From an uncultured Clostridia bacterium (GTDB lineage Bacteria; Bacillota; Clostridia; Oscillospirales; CAG-272): DNA of 64,000 nucleotides. The stretch covers positions 19,409-83,408 of the forward strand of contig CANRFY010000008.1 in NCBI GenBank assembly GCA_947630015.1, given 5' to 3'. Position numbers and translations under genes: made by a program. A model generated the notes under the pieces. That model was not told the DNA's origin and did no database searches. It saw only the letters and a list, made by a program, of their open reading frames with translations. This document shows, one piece after another, positions 33,299 to 41,871 of this stretch; position 1 is the first letter of the stretch; every line of letters starts with the position of its first letter.

Positions 33299-35323
33299 AT
33301 GAAAAAGTTAAATAAATCGCTGCCGCTGATCTTATCGCTCGCGCTTGCGCTTTTGTCGATGATCTCGCTTTTGCCGCAGTTTTTCGCGCGCGTCGACGCC
33401 GAATCGAACAATCGCGGCGTCGTATTCTCGCTGCTCTACACCGAGGCGAAGAACAGGCTCGATCCCGATTCGCTGTCGCAATATCTTGAAAGCGCAAAGG
33501 ACGCGGGCGTCACGTCCGTCACGGTATCCGAGGATACGATGAACGTCCTGATCGCGCGCGGCGACGTCGTCGGGCTTCAATGGCACGACATCAGGCATAA
33601 ATACGACGACGAGACTGTCGGGATCGAGGCCGCCGTCGACGCGATAGGCGGGGTCGGATACAATTCCCACATCATCATCGCCAAGCGCGAGGATGCTGCC
33701 CTCCGTCTGCGCCGCTGGCTGCCGCTCTATTATGACGGCAACGATTACGCCGATCTCGGAGACATCGACGGGATGGCGGTATTCGTCTTCTACGACGGCA
33801 ACAGACCGACATACGACATCCCCGTCGGCTACGACGAATCGCAGCTCGCCGACGCGCGCGATCACGGATTTGACATCACGATCACGATGCGCGCGGGATC
33901 GCACGCCAACGTCGGCTATATCGCGGCTGCGGACGAGCTTATCGAGCGCTACGGCGTCAAATATTTCAACGTAAGACGCGACAGCTACAGCTCCGACGCC
34001 GACGAGAATGCGGACGAAAACGTCCGCCTGATCTGCGATATGATCCGCAGGCACAAAATGCAGCTCGTCGTGACGGAGAATCAGTCCCAGCTCTCAAACG
34101 AGGCCTGCGTCGGTTATGATAAAATATTCGACGCCGCGGACGGACGCGTTCTGCGCTCGTATGAGACTTACGACGAATCGCAGGCGGATCCGACCGGTTA
34201 TATGTTCAGATATTATCAGTACATCAACTCCGTCGTCGACCGCAATATAAGATTTATCACAGTCACCGAGGTCTCCACCGGCGGCAAGACCGCCGTCGAG
34301 CTGTCGCGCGATACGCTGCAAGCCGTATCCCTCGCAAATCAAAAGCTGACCTCGCTCGGCTACGACACGTCCGGCGCGGACACCGATCTCGGCTCATACG
34401 AGCGTATGGCGGCGACGCCGGCGCTCGCCGCCGCGTTCGCGTCGTCGGCCGTATGCGCCGCCGTTATCGCGATATTCGGGCTGACGGACTTTCGGTGGTT
34501 CATCGCGGCGGCGGCCGTCACGGCCGCGTCGTTCGGCGTATCGTTTCTCATGCCGGAATCGCTTCTGCGGCTGTATCCCACCTGCGTCGCGCTCGCGATC
34601 CCCTCGCTCGCCGTCGCGCTCGGACTGCTCGCGATCAAGCGCCTCCGCGACAGGCTGTCCTCGATTCCGCTCGCCGCGGCGTCCGTGCTGACGATACTCG
34701 CCGTCGAGGCCGCCGGAGGCGTCGTCATGGCGTCGCTCTTGTCCGGACTCGATTACTATGTCAACAACGAAATTTTCCGCGGGATCAAGCTGACGCTGTA
34801 CGCGCCGCTGCTGCTTGCGGCCGCCGCGTATTATATCATGTTCGTTCACCGCAAGGGATCGTTCACCGACGACGTCAAATCGCTGCTCGGCGCTCGCATC
34901 CGCATCTCATGGGCGCTCGCCGCGATGATAGTCGGCGTCGTCAGCGTCATCTACATCGTGCGCAGCGGCAACGTCAGCTCGATCTCGTCGCTTGAAGCGT
35001 CGATGAGAGAATTCATCACCGATCACTTCGCGGCGCGTCCGCGCACGAAGGAATTTCTCGTCGCGTATCCGTGTCTTGCGCTGTTCGTCTGGTACGCGAA
35101 AAACACAAAGACGATGCTGCCGCCGTGGTTTTTCGCGATCGGCGCAGCGATTCTGCCCGCGTCCGTGACGAACACGTTCTGCCACGTATTCACCGACGCG
35201 TCGATACAGTTCGGCAGGCTCGGCGTCGGACTTCTGCTCGGAATATTCACCGCCGCGTTCGCGTCGGCGCTGAATCTCTTATTTGTTCGCATAATCAAGA
35301 AGCGGTTCGGCGTCGAGCTTTGA
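33299..35323 (+). CDS. DUF5693 membrane protein
   Basis: 674 residues. An N-terminal membrane anchor (about 8-28), an extracytoplasmic region of about 350 residues with periplasmic-like motifs (VVFSLLYTEAKNRLDP, GVTSVTVSEDTMNVL, TVTEVSTGGKTAVELSRDTL), then about eight to ten membrane segments from residue 378 on. DUF5693 genes commonly lie before csaB. In CsaB-dependent surface-layer systems it could handle export or modification of the pyruvylated secondary wall polymer. Transport or modification role is inference. Confidence 0.85.
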   Translation: MKKLNKSLPLILSLALALLSMISLLPQFFARVDAESNNRGVVFSLLYTEAKNRLDPDSLSQYLESAKDAGVTSVTVSEDTMNVLIARGDVVGLQWHDIRHKYDDETVGIEAAVDAIGGVGYNSHIIIAKREDAALRLRRWLPLYYDGNDYADLGDIDGMAVFVFYDGNRPTYDIPVGYDESQLADARDHGFDITITMRAGSHANVGYIAAADELIERYGVKYFNVRRDSYSSDADENADENVRLICDMIRRHKMQLVVTENQSQLSNEACVGYDKIFDAADGRVLRSYETYDESQADPTGYMFRYYQYINSVVDRNIRFITVTEVSTGGKTAVELSRDTLQAVSLANQKLTSLGYDTSGADTDLGSYERMAATPALAAAFASSAVCAAVIAIFGLTDFRWFIAAAAVTAASFGVSFLMPESLLRLYPTCVALAIPSLAVALGLLAIKRLRDRLSSIPLAAASVLTILAVEAAGGVVMASLLSGLDYYVNNEIFRGIKLTLYAPLLLAAAAYYIMFVHRKGSFTDDVKSLLGARIRISWALAAMIVGVVSVIYIVRSGNVSSISSLEASMREFITDHFAARPRTKEFLVAYPCLALFVWYAKNTKTMLPPWFFAIGAAILPASVTNTFCHVFTDASIQFGRLGVGLLLGIFTAAFASALNLLFVRIIKKRFGVEL

Positions 35324-35356
35324 TCCCGAACGACGGACGCGGAAAGGAGGCTCGGC

Positions 35357-36475
35357 TTGTCCGACATGATTATCGCCGGTTATCTCGGCTTTGAAAACAG
35401 CGGCGACGAGGCGACGCTCGCCGTCGTGCTGAACGAGATCAAGCGCCGGCTTCCGTCGTCCTCCGTCGTCGTGCTGTCGATGAAGCCGAAAAAAACGTCG
35501 GAGGAATACGGCGTCCGCGCCGTACACCGCTACGACGCGCGCGCCGTCGTCGCCGAGATGAAGCGTTCGCGGGTGTTCGTGTTCGGCGGCGGCAGTCTGC
35601 TCCAGGATGTAACGAGCCGCCGTTCGCTCTACTATTATCTTTGGCTGCTGAAAGAAGCGCGCCGCCACGGGCTGCATACATTCCTGCTCTCGAACGGGAT
35701 CGGCCCGCTTATAAGGCCGTCGAGCCGGCGCGCCGCCGCCGACGTGCTGTCGCTTGTCGACGAGATCACGCTGCGCGATACGGATTCCGCCGTGCTGCTC
35801 GAAAATATCGGCGTGCCGCGCGAACGCGTGACTGTCACGGCGGATACGGCGTTTCTTCTTCCATATCTGCCGGATGGCGGACGCGGCGCCGATCACGCCG
35901 GCGTCCCCGACGGACATCCCTATGCAGTCATAGCGCTCCGCGACGCGAAGCGCTCGCCGAATAATTTTTTGCAGACGGCGGCCGAGATGTGCCGCTTCAT
36001 CGACGTGCGCGGCATAGCGCCGCTGCTCGTGCCGATGCAGTACCCGCGCGATATGAAATTGCTCGACGGGATCGCTGATGCGGCGCGCGCGTCAGGCGCG
36101 CGCGTATACGCGTGGCGCGCGCCGTTCACGGCGGCGGACGCGAAATCGATGCTGCCCCGCGCGTCGTTCGCCGTCGGGATGCGCCTTCATACGCTCATAT
36201 TCGCCGCCGCGGCAGGCACACCGTCGGTCGGAATATCGTATGATCCGAAAGTGGAGGCGTTCTGCCGCGAAATGTCGACTCCGTGCGTGCAGGTGGAGGA
36301 GCTTTGCTCGTCTGACGCGATATGCGCGGCCGTATCCCATTTGATCGACAATCGCGAAAGCGCCGCCGAGGCGGTCTCTCTGCGATCCGCCGTCATGGCG
36401 GCGCGCGCGGAGAACGGCATCGATATGCTCGCCGCCGCCGTCGCCGGCGACGCCGCAGCGTCGCGGCGTACATAA
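35357..36475 (+). CDS. csaB: Polysaccharide pyruvyl transferase CsaB
   Basis: 372 residues, TTG 35357 with AGGAGG six bases upstream. GT-B-like pyruvyltransferase: IIAGYLGFENSGDEA at the N-terminus, SRVFVFGGGSLLQDVTSRRSLYYYL, and GMRLHTLIFAAAAGTPSVGISYDPKV near the C-terminus. CsaB adds pyruvate ketal from PEP to the secondary cell wall polymer that SLH-domain proteins bind. So this organism probably uses SLH anchoring, though no SLH protein is in the window. Terminates the holA-to-csaB gene run. Confidence 0.93.
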   Translation: MSDMIIAGYLGFENSGDEATLAVVLNEIKRRLPSSSVVVLSMKPKKTSEEYGVRAVHRYDARAVVAEMKRSRVFVFGGGSLLQDVTSRRSLYYYLWLLKEARRHGLHTFLLSNGIGPLIRPSSRRAAADVLSLVDEITLRDTDSAVLLENIGVPRERVTVTADTAFLLPYLPDGGRGADHAGVPDGHPYAVIALRDAKRSPNNFLQTAAEMCRFIDVRGIAPLLVPMQYPRDMKLLDGIADAARASGARVYAWRAPFTAADAKSMLPRASFAVGMRLHTLIFAAAAGTPSVGISYDPKVEAFCREMSTPCVQVEELCSSDAICAAVSHLIDNRESAAEAVSLRSAVMAARAENGIDMLAAAVAGDAAASRRT

Positions 36476-36487
36476 AATTACATAATA

Positions 36488-36530
36488 TCGAAGGCCGGAC
36501 GGGATCGCTTCCCGTCCGGCGCTTTTTTCC
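36488..36530 (+). terminator. Rho-independent terminator after csaB
   Basis: GCCGGACGGGA-TCGCT-TCCCGTCCGGC followed by GCTTTTTT. Confidence 0.85.
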
Positions 36531-36554
36531 ATCAAAAAAAGTTGTGATCGCCTC

Positions 36555-36584
36555 TTGACAAAACATATGTTCCGGTTGTATACT
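36555..36584 (+). promoter_or_regulatory. Promoter of dinB
   Basis: TTGACA, 18 bp, TATACT. Confidence 0.75.
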
Positions 36585-36592
36585 TACGGTAC

Positions 36593-36606
36593 AGAACATT
36601 CGTTCG
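36593..36606 (+). promoter_or_regulatory. LexA (SOS) box
   Basis: AGAACATTCGTTCG matches the Gram-positive LexA consensus CGAAC-N4-GTTCG at nine of ten positions. It overlaps the transcription start and the dinB ribosome site. A weaker half match (ACATATGTTC) lies between -35 and -10. Confidence 0.75.
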
Positions 36607-36615
36607 GAGGCGCTT

Positions 36616-37842
36616 ATGAACCGCACGATCCTTCACGCAGACTGCAACAATTTTTACGCGTCGGTGGAATGTCTATATGATCCGTCCCTGCACGGCAAGC
36701 CCGTCGCCGTCGCCGGCGATCCCGACGCGCGTCACGGGATCGTTTTGGCGAAGAATTACGCCGCGAAGTCGCGCGGCGTCGCCACAGGCAATCCGCTGTG
36801 GCTCGCGCGTCAGCGCTGTCCCGATATCGTATTCGTGCCGCCGCATTTCGAGCTGTATCACAAATTTTCGCGCCGCGCGCGGCGCATCTATTGCGAATAC
36901 ACCGACCGCGTCGAGCCGTTCGGCCTCGACGAATGCTGGCTCGACGTGACGGGCAGCGAGCGTATGTTCGGCGACGGAAGATCGATCGCAGACGAGCTTC
37001 GTCTGCGCGTCAGGCGCGAACTCGGCATCACGATCTCCGTCGGCGTCAGCTTCAATAAGGTGTTCGCCAAGCTCGGCTCCGACATGAAAAAGCCGGACGC
37101 CACGACCGTCATCGACAGCGATCACTTCAAAGAGACGATCTGGGATCTTCCCGTCGGAGATTTGCTCTTCGTCGGATCGTCGACGCAGAAAAAGCTGACG
37201 ATGCTCGGAGTTTCCACGATAGGCGATCTCGCGCGCGCGGACGCGCGTCTGCTCGAACGCGTGCTTGGCAAAAACGGCGTCATGCTCTGGACGTTCGCGA
37301 ACGGACTTGATTCGTCCCCCGTCAGCGCCGCAGGAAGCGAACCGCCCGTCAAATCGATCGGCAACAGCACGACGACGCCGCGCGATCTCTGCTCCGACGA
37401 TGATGTGAAGCTCACGCTCTATATGCTCGCCGAAAGCGTGTCGTCGCGTCTGCGCGCCGCCGGCGCGATATGCCGCACCGTCACGCTGTTCGTGCGCGAC
37501 AGCTCGCTTTTCTCATTCGAGCGTCAGGCGCGCCTCCCTATCCCGAACCGTACCTCGCAGTCGCTTTTCGACTGCGCGTTCGCGCTCTATCTGCGCCATA
37601 AAACGGGCGCGCCGATCAGATCGCTCGGCATACGCGCCTCCGAGCTTCTGCCGTGCGAATGCGAACAGCTTTCGTTTATGCCCGACGTCGCGGCGATCCA
37701 GCGCCGCGAGACTATCGACGCCGCCGTCGACGGTGTGCGCCGGAAATTCGGGCAGACATCGATTTTGCGCGGCACGATTCTGTGCGACAAACGGCTCGCG
37801 TCCTCGCCGATCGCGAGCGAGCATCCGTTTTCGCGTCTCTGA
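36616..37842 (+). CDS. dinB: Y-family DNA polymerase IV
   Basis: 408 residues, ATG 36616 with GGAGG five bases upstream. Translesion polymerase with palm motifs ILHADCNNFYASVE (metal Asp) and GLDECWLDVTG (Asp-Glu), steric region GIVLAKNYAAKSRGVATG, and a helix-hairpin-helix thumb (LGVSTIGDLARADARLL). The little-finger domain and a long C-terminus without a clear beta-clamp QxxLF signature follow; CEQLSFMPD may serve. Likely SOS-induced through the adjacent LexA box. Confidence 0.93.
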   Translation: MNRTILHADCNNFYASVECLYDPSLHGKPVAVAGDPDARHGIVLAKNYAAKSRGVATGNPLWLARQRCPDIVFVPPHFELYHKFSRRARRIYCEYTDRVEPFGLDECWLDVTGSERMFGDGRSIADELRLRVRRELGITISVGVSFNKVFAKLGSDMKKPDATTVIDSDHFKETIWDLPVGDLLFVGSSTQKKLTMLGVSTIGDLARADARLLERVLGKNGVMLWTFANGLDSSPVSAAGSEPPVKSIGNSTTTPRDLCSDDDVKLTLYMLAESVSSRLRAAGAICRTVTLFVRDSSLFSFERQARLPIPNRTSQSLFDCAFALYLRHKTGAPIRSLGIRASELLPCECEQLSFMPDVAAIQRRETIDAAVDGVRRKFGQTSILRGTILCDKRLASSPIASEHPFSRL

Positions 37843-37867
37843 CGCGTCCGCGTCATATAAAAAATGC

Positions 37868-37896
37868 TTGACACGGATCGCGCCGTGTGATATACT
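37868..37896 (+). promoter_or_regulatory. Promoter of the tRNA pair
   Basis: TTGACA, 17 bp, TATACT, 10 bp before the mature tRNA-Gly 5' end. Confidence 0.8.
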
Positions 37897-37906
37897 GTGT
37901 ATGTTC

Positions 37907-37977
37907 GCGGGTGTATTTCAATGGCAGAAAACCGGCTTCCCAAGCCGAGAACGCGGGTTCGATTCCCGTCACCCGCT
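37907..37977 (+). tRNA. tRNA-Gly(CCC)
   Basis: 71 nt cloverleaf: acceptor GCGGGTG/CACCCGC, D-stem TTTC/GAAA, anticodon loop TTCCCAA (anticodon CCC), T-arm GCGGG-TTCGATT-CCCGT. CCA is not encoded. The anticodon stem has one C.A mismatch at its top. It reads GGG codons. Confidence 0.93.
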
Positions 37978-37984
37978 GCATACA

Positions 37985-38017
37985 ACGCAAGCCCGATTTC
38001 GGGCTTGCGTTATATTT
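37985..38017 (+). terminator. Hairpin between the two tRNAs
   Basis: Perfect 11-bp stem ACGCAAGCCCG with complement, then TATATTT; a terminator or processing signal. No separate promoter for tRNA-Pro was seen, so it probably reads through. Confidence 0.55.
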
Positions 38018-38030
38018 CGCAATATCATAT

Positions 38031-38103
38031 CGGGGTGTGGCCCAGTTGGTAGGGCACCTGGTTTGGGACCAGGACGCCGCGAGTTCGAGTCTCGCCACTC
38101 CGA
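38031..38103 (+). tRNA. tRNA-Pro(UGG)
   Basis: 73 nt cloverleaf: acceptor CGGGGTG/CACTCCG (one G-U), anticodon loop TTTGGGA (anticodon TGG), D-loop AGTTGGTAG, T-loop TTCGAGT. The C1-G72 pair is typical of tRNA-Pro. CCA is not encoded. Confidence 0.95.
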
Positions 38104-38105
38104 GC

Positions 38106-38140
38106 GCGGGGGAAAAGTCAGCCGACTTTTCCCCCGCTTT
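38106..38140 (+). terminator. Terminator of the tRNA transcript
   Basis: Fourteen-bp stem GCGGGGGAAAAGTC with complement, followed by TTT. Confidence 0.7.
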
Positions 38141-38253
38141 GATCATACCCCCAAAAATTTTTCAAAAATTTTTCGTTACGGCCGAGCATTTGAAGCCGAT
38201 TTCGGCACTATATTATGACGGCGCCGATAAAAAAACAAAAAGGAGGTGATATC

Positions 38254-40890
38254 GTGTACCGATACGAGGACAAGACCGATGCGGAGCTTGTCGAGCTGTC
38301 GCTCGACGGCGACGCGGACGCGTTCGAACAGATCGTGATCCGATGCCAGCGGCTCGTTTTCGCCGCGGTGCGCGAGATCGTCTCCGACGCTTTTGCGGTC
38401 GAAGATATCGCGCAGGACACGTTCGTGTTCGCATTCGTGAATATGAACACGCTTCGCGAACGCGATAAGCTGCGTCCGTGGCTTGCGGGAACAGCGAGGC
38501 GAAAAGCGCTTCATTACGTGACGCGCAGACAGCGGTTCGAGGACATCGAGTCGGCGGAGGGGAAAACCTCGCAAGACGACGATCCCGAACTTTCATTTCT
38601 GCGGCATGAAAAGAGCCGCGAGATACGCGACGCTGTTTTCGAGCTGCCCGAAAAGCTGCGGCAGGCGGCGGTGATGTTCTACTTCCACGATATGAAGGTA
38701 GCCGACATCGCGCGCTCGCTGTCGGTCCCGCAGGGAACGGTCACGCGCAGACTTCACGACGCAAGAGCGAAACTGAAAGAAAGGCTCAGGTATATGAACG
38801 AAAATATCAAAAATGTAAATCCCGCCGTATTTGCGGCGGAGGTAAGAAAACGTCTTACCGAAATCCAGACGTACTACGTCGAAAACGGATTCAAGGAGGA
38901 CGACCGCTTCAATAAGATGTACAGCGACGCGGAAGAATACATAAAGACCGCGTCCGACGAAAACGAACAGAAATCAGCGCTCGCCGATCTTTACACGTTC
39001 TGGGGACTTTTCCCCGATAAAGTGGAGGAGGGGCAAAGGCTCGCGAAGGAGAGCGGCAACGGCGTCGTGATCGCCGGCAAAATGATCCACGATTTATTTA
39101 AAATCGACGACGCAAGCGAGCGGCTGCGCGTCATCGATGAGGAGATGCTCCCAGAGATGGAGCGCCTCGGCTGTGACGAAGGAAAGGGCGAGCTGCTGTT
39201 TTGGCGCACACGCGCGCTGCTTCATCTTCGCCGTCCGCTCGACGAGATAGAGCAGACATTCGCCGAGGCGGCGCGTCTGATCCCGCCGGAAAACGTCTAT
39301 CAGGCGTGCGCCGTGTGCGGACTTCGGACGGTCGCGTTCGCGCGCGAGAATGCGTCCGACCCGTATCTCGGGTTTTATGTGATCTCGGAGCAATACCGCG
39401 TTTCCGGCGGCAAGCTGCTTTTCATTTCAGAACCCGGGTTCAACCTCGAGTTAGTTGCTCCCGCCGCTCATCAATGGGACGCCGTCACATATTATGCGAG
39501 CCGGATCGGCGGGCTGTTCTACGATATGTCGATGAAGTGCGGCGATATTAAAACGACCGAGGACGGCGACACGTTCCTGCTCGTCTCAAACGACGAGTAC
39601 GTATCGGTTCCCGCCGGCCGGTTCGCAAAGTGTATGCATATCTCAGTCCGATTTGCGGGCAACAAGGGATATCTTCCCGACGCTGCCGACGTGTGGTATG
39701 CGGACGGCGCCGGCATCGTAAAAGCAGTTTTCTCGAACGATTCTCACAGCGAGACATACGAGCTTTCCGAATACGAGATCAAGGGCGGCGAAGGTCCGTT
39801 CCCGCTCGCGGTCGGCAATACGTGGCGATATTTGAATCCCTCCCTGCCGGAATATACGGCGTCACTGTTAGAATGGTATGTGACGTGGACGGACGGCGTG
39901 ACGGCAAACCTCTCGATCGCGCAGTCTGTCATGAAGAAAAAGGATTTCGACGAGGAGCGCGACGCCGACGGCGAATATTTCATCGAAAAGTGCGATAAGC
40001 TGTGCGAGGACGCGGCGACGAACGTCGAAAAAGTAGAGGAAGCGATCGAGGCGCTGCGCGCCGCGGTGCGCAAAAACACGAGCGAGCGCGACACGCAGAC
40101 GGCGCTCGGCGGCATCGAATATCTCGAGCGCTTCACCGAATACATGAAGAAATACCGCCTCTGCCCGTCGAGCTTCAACACGTTTATGTGGTCGAAAAAG
40201 GACGGACGCGTGACGACCAACGATAACTATTACAGCTTCGGTCCGTACAGATGGGGGACGTACCACATCGAGGACTGCATCTTCGGAGCGAAGCCGTACA
40301 GGTATCAGGAACGCTTCCTCGAATGCATCTGGGACGACAAATGGGTCGTCGGATATCACGAGGAGGACGCGGAGTGTCAGCATCCGTTTCGGTATGCCGG
40401 AGAGAAAGAGACGCACCGCTTCACGTTCGACGTCGAGGACGGCGGTACGGTCACAGTCGGCGCGGGGACGTTTGACGACTGCCTGAAGCTGACGATCAGA
40501 TACGGCACGCTCGACGATGTGCCGAAGGAAGCGTTTGCCTGCAACGGCGGCTCGGCGCTCGGCGTAAAGGAATACTGGCTCGCGCGCGGCGTCGGCATCG
40601 TCCGCATCGACTGCGATTTCGGGCGCGGGATGAACACGTCGCTGCGGCTGACCTCGTTTAAGAATCCGGCGCACGAGGACGGGTATTTCCCGCTCGCAGT
40701 CGGCTGCGAATGGGAGTATGACGAGGAAACGCTGACCTCGAACGGCTACTGCGCGAAGGTCAGAACGAAGATTCCGTGCGGTCACAGCGGCAAATTCATG
40801 ATCGCGCAGGCGCAGGAGTTCTTCTATCGCGGCAGCGATGAGGAATACGACGCGTTCATCAAGAGCCTCGGCGACAAGTATCTGTATTGA
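38254..40890 (+). CDS. ECF-type sigma factor fused to a ~690-residue TPR-like and beta-repeat tail
   Basis: 878 residues from GTG 38254, fixed by GGAGG seven bases upstream. Residues about 20-90: sigma-70 region 2 (FEQIVIRCQRLVFAAV, AVEDIAQDTFVFAF, LRPWLAGTARRKALHYV). About 125-180: region 4 (LPEKLRQAAVMFYFHDM, IARSLSVPQGTVTRRLHDARAKLKERL). The tail begins with about 200 helical residues of TPR-like spacing, then carries repeated modules: VPAGRFAKCMHISVRF...WYADGAGIVKAVF, then FPLAVGNTWRY (516), then VGAGTFDDCLKLTIRY...WLARGVGIVRIDC, then FPLAVGCEWEY (812). I associate such modules with secreted lipoproteins. No membrane segment or signal peptide is present. The tail may act as a built-in sensor or anti-sigma domain (ECF42 has a TPR tail). 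No anti-sigma gene is adjacent. Confidence 0.85.
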   Translation: MYRYEDKTDAELVELSLDGDADAFEQIVIRCQRLVFAAVREIVSDAFAVEDIAQDTFVFAFVNMNTLRERDKLRPWLAGTARRKALHYVTRRQRFEDIESAEGKTSQDDDPELSFLRHEKSREIRDAVFELPEKLRQAAVMFYFHDMKVADIARSLSVPQGTVTRRLHDARAKLKERLRYMNENIKNVNPAVFAAEVRKRLTEIQTYYVENGFKEDDRFNKMYSDAEEYIKTASDENEQKSALADLYTFWGLFPDKVEEGQRLAKESGNGVVIAGKMIHDLFKIDDASERLRVIDEEMLPEMERLGCDEGKGELLFWRTRALLHLRRPLDEIEQTFAEAARLIPPENVYQACAVCGLRTVAFARENASDPYLGFYVISEQYRVSGGKLLFISEPGFNLELVAPAAHQWDAVTYYASRIGGLFYDMSMKCGDIKTTEDGDTFLLVSNDEYVSVPAGRFAKCMHISVRFAGNKGYLPDAADVWYADGAGIVKAVFSNDSHSETYELSEYEIKGGEGPFPLAVGNTWRYLNPSLPEYTASLLEWYVTWTDGVTANLSIAQSVMKKKDFDEERDADGEYFIEKCDKLCEDAATNVEKVEEAIEALRAAVRKNTSERDTQTALGGIEYLERFTEYMKKYRLCPSSFNTFMWSKKDGRVTTNDNYYSFGPYRWGTYHIEDCIFGAKPYRYQERFLECIWDDKWVVGYHEEDAECQHPFRYAGEKETHRFTFDVEDGGTVTVGAGTFDDCLKLTIRYGTLDDVPKEAFACNGGSALGVKEYWLARGVGIVRIDCDFGRGMNTSLRLTSFKNPAHEDGYFPLAVGCEWEYDEETLTSNGYCAKVRTKIPCGHSGKFMIAQAQEFFYRGSDEEYDAFIKSLGDKYLY

Positions 40891-40916
40891 CGGCGCGGCA
40901 AAATCACAATAACGCA

Positions 40917-40949
40917 AAAGGGAGAAGCTTATAAAAGCTTCTCCCTTTA
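40917..40949. terminator. Bidirectional terminator
   Basis: AAAGGGAGAAGCTT-ATAA-AAGCTTCTCCCTTT between the sigma factor and the convergent XRE gene. Confidence 0.8.
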
Positions 40950-40953
40950 GTAT

Positions 40954-41160
40954 TTATTCTTTTTTATATTCTAAAATGTCCCCCGGCTGACAGTCAAGCT
41001 CGCGGCAGATCGCGTCAAGCGTCGAAAATCTGATGGCGCTGATTTTGCCGGTCTTGATCTTGGACAGATTCACGTTCGCGATCCCGACCTTTTCGGAGAG
41101 CGCGTTCAGCGATATCTTGCGGTCAGCCATTACGCGGTCGAGACGCATTATTATTGCCAT
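40954..41160 (-). CDS. Small XRE/YozG-like HTH regulator
   Basis: 68 residues, one Cro/CI-type helix-turn-helix (ISLNALSEKVGIANVNLSKIKTGKISAIRFSTLDAICRELDCQPGDILEY), the minimal YozG form. Starts 7 bp after the DUF2975 stop. The XRE-DUF2975 pairing is common in Firmicutes and the regulator probably controls its own operon. Confidence 0.93.
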   Translation of the reverse strand: MAIIMRLDRVMADRKISLNALSEKVGIANVNLSKIKTGKISAIRFSTLDAICRELDCQPGDILEYKKE

Positions 41161-41167
41161 ACGCGCC

Positions 41168-41764
41168 TCACAAAGTCTCGTCGGATTCGCGCTGAAGCTC
41201 CTCCCCGAGCCGGAAGACGAGCGAGAGCGCGTACAGTATCGCGGCTATGAGAACAAACGTCAGATCAATATGAAAATTGTACGACACATTCTGCACGTTC
41301 GCCATGTTGAACACGACGTCCTTATCTATCATCCGCCAGAGGAAATATCCGCCGAGTTCGCTCGCGATCTCGGAAAGCGTGCCGAACACGGCGGTCACGA
41401 TCGCGAGATTGCGGATTTTTGACGATATGCCGGTGAGAAACGGTTCCCCGTTTTTGAGCGGCGCGATTATCGAGCGCGATATCCACGCCATGACGGCGAC
41501 GAACGCGCATTCGACGGCGGCGGACACAAGCACCGCGACGGCGCTCGTCTCAATATCGGACGCGGAGATCGACGGCGAATCCTCCGCAAGCGTGATTTCG
41601 AGCGAGCCGAATTCAACCGACGTCGTGCCGCCCATCATAGATTCGTCGCCAGAAAGCGCGAGTACAGCCGCGATCAGGCATACGATAGCGGCGGCTCCCG
41701 CGGCGTAGAACGCGATCTTTGCGATGATATCGAACGCGCGGCCGAATTTTTTTAGTTTTTCCAT
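41168..41764 (-). CDS. DUF2975 membrane protein
   Basis: 198 residues from ATG 41764 (GGGAGG about 10 bases upstream). Four membrane segments (about 15-37, 70-95, 118-140 and 165-185) with the DUF2975 motif PLKNGEPFLTGISSKIRNLAIVTAVFG between the second and third. Paired with the small XRE regulator downstream. Function unknown; by association, probably a membrane partner in signal control. Confidence 0.88.
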   Translation of the reverse strand: MEKLKKFGRAFDIIAKIAFYAAGAAAIVCLIAAVLALSGDESMMGGTTSVEFGSLEITLAEDSPSISASDIETSAVAVLVSAAVECAFVAVMAWISRSIIAPLKNGEPFLTGISSKIRNLAIVTAVFGTLSEIASELGGYFLWRMIDKDVVFNMANVQNVSYNFHIDLTFVLIAAILYALSLVFRLGEELQRESDETL

Positions 41765-41798
41765 GATATAATATCCTCCCTTTGCTTTCCTCGAAGGA

Positions 41799-41827
41799 AT
41801 TATATCACGCGCATTTACGTTTGTCAA
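41799..41827 (-). promoter_or_regulatory. Consensus promoter of the DUF2975-XRE operon
   Basis: On the minus strand TTGACA, 17 bp, TATAAT (perfect). Confidence 0.85.
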
Positions 41828-41871
41828 GTATTATTTTACGTTTATCGTATATTTTTATATCGCCGTCGTTA

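Noticed and set aside
37733..38249. Overlapping protein frames across the tRNA region
   Set aside because: Two complete tRNA cloverleafs with a promoter explain this stretch.
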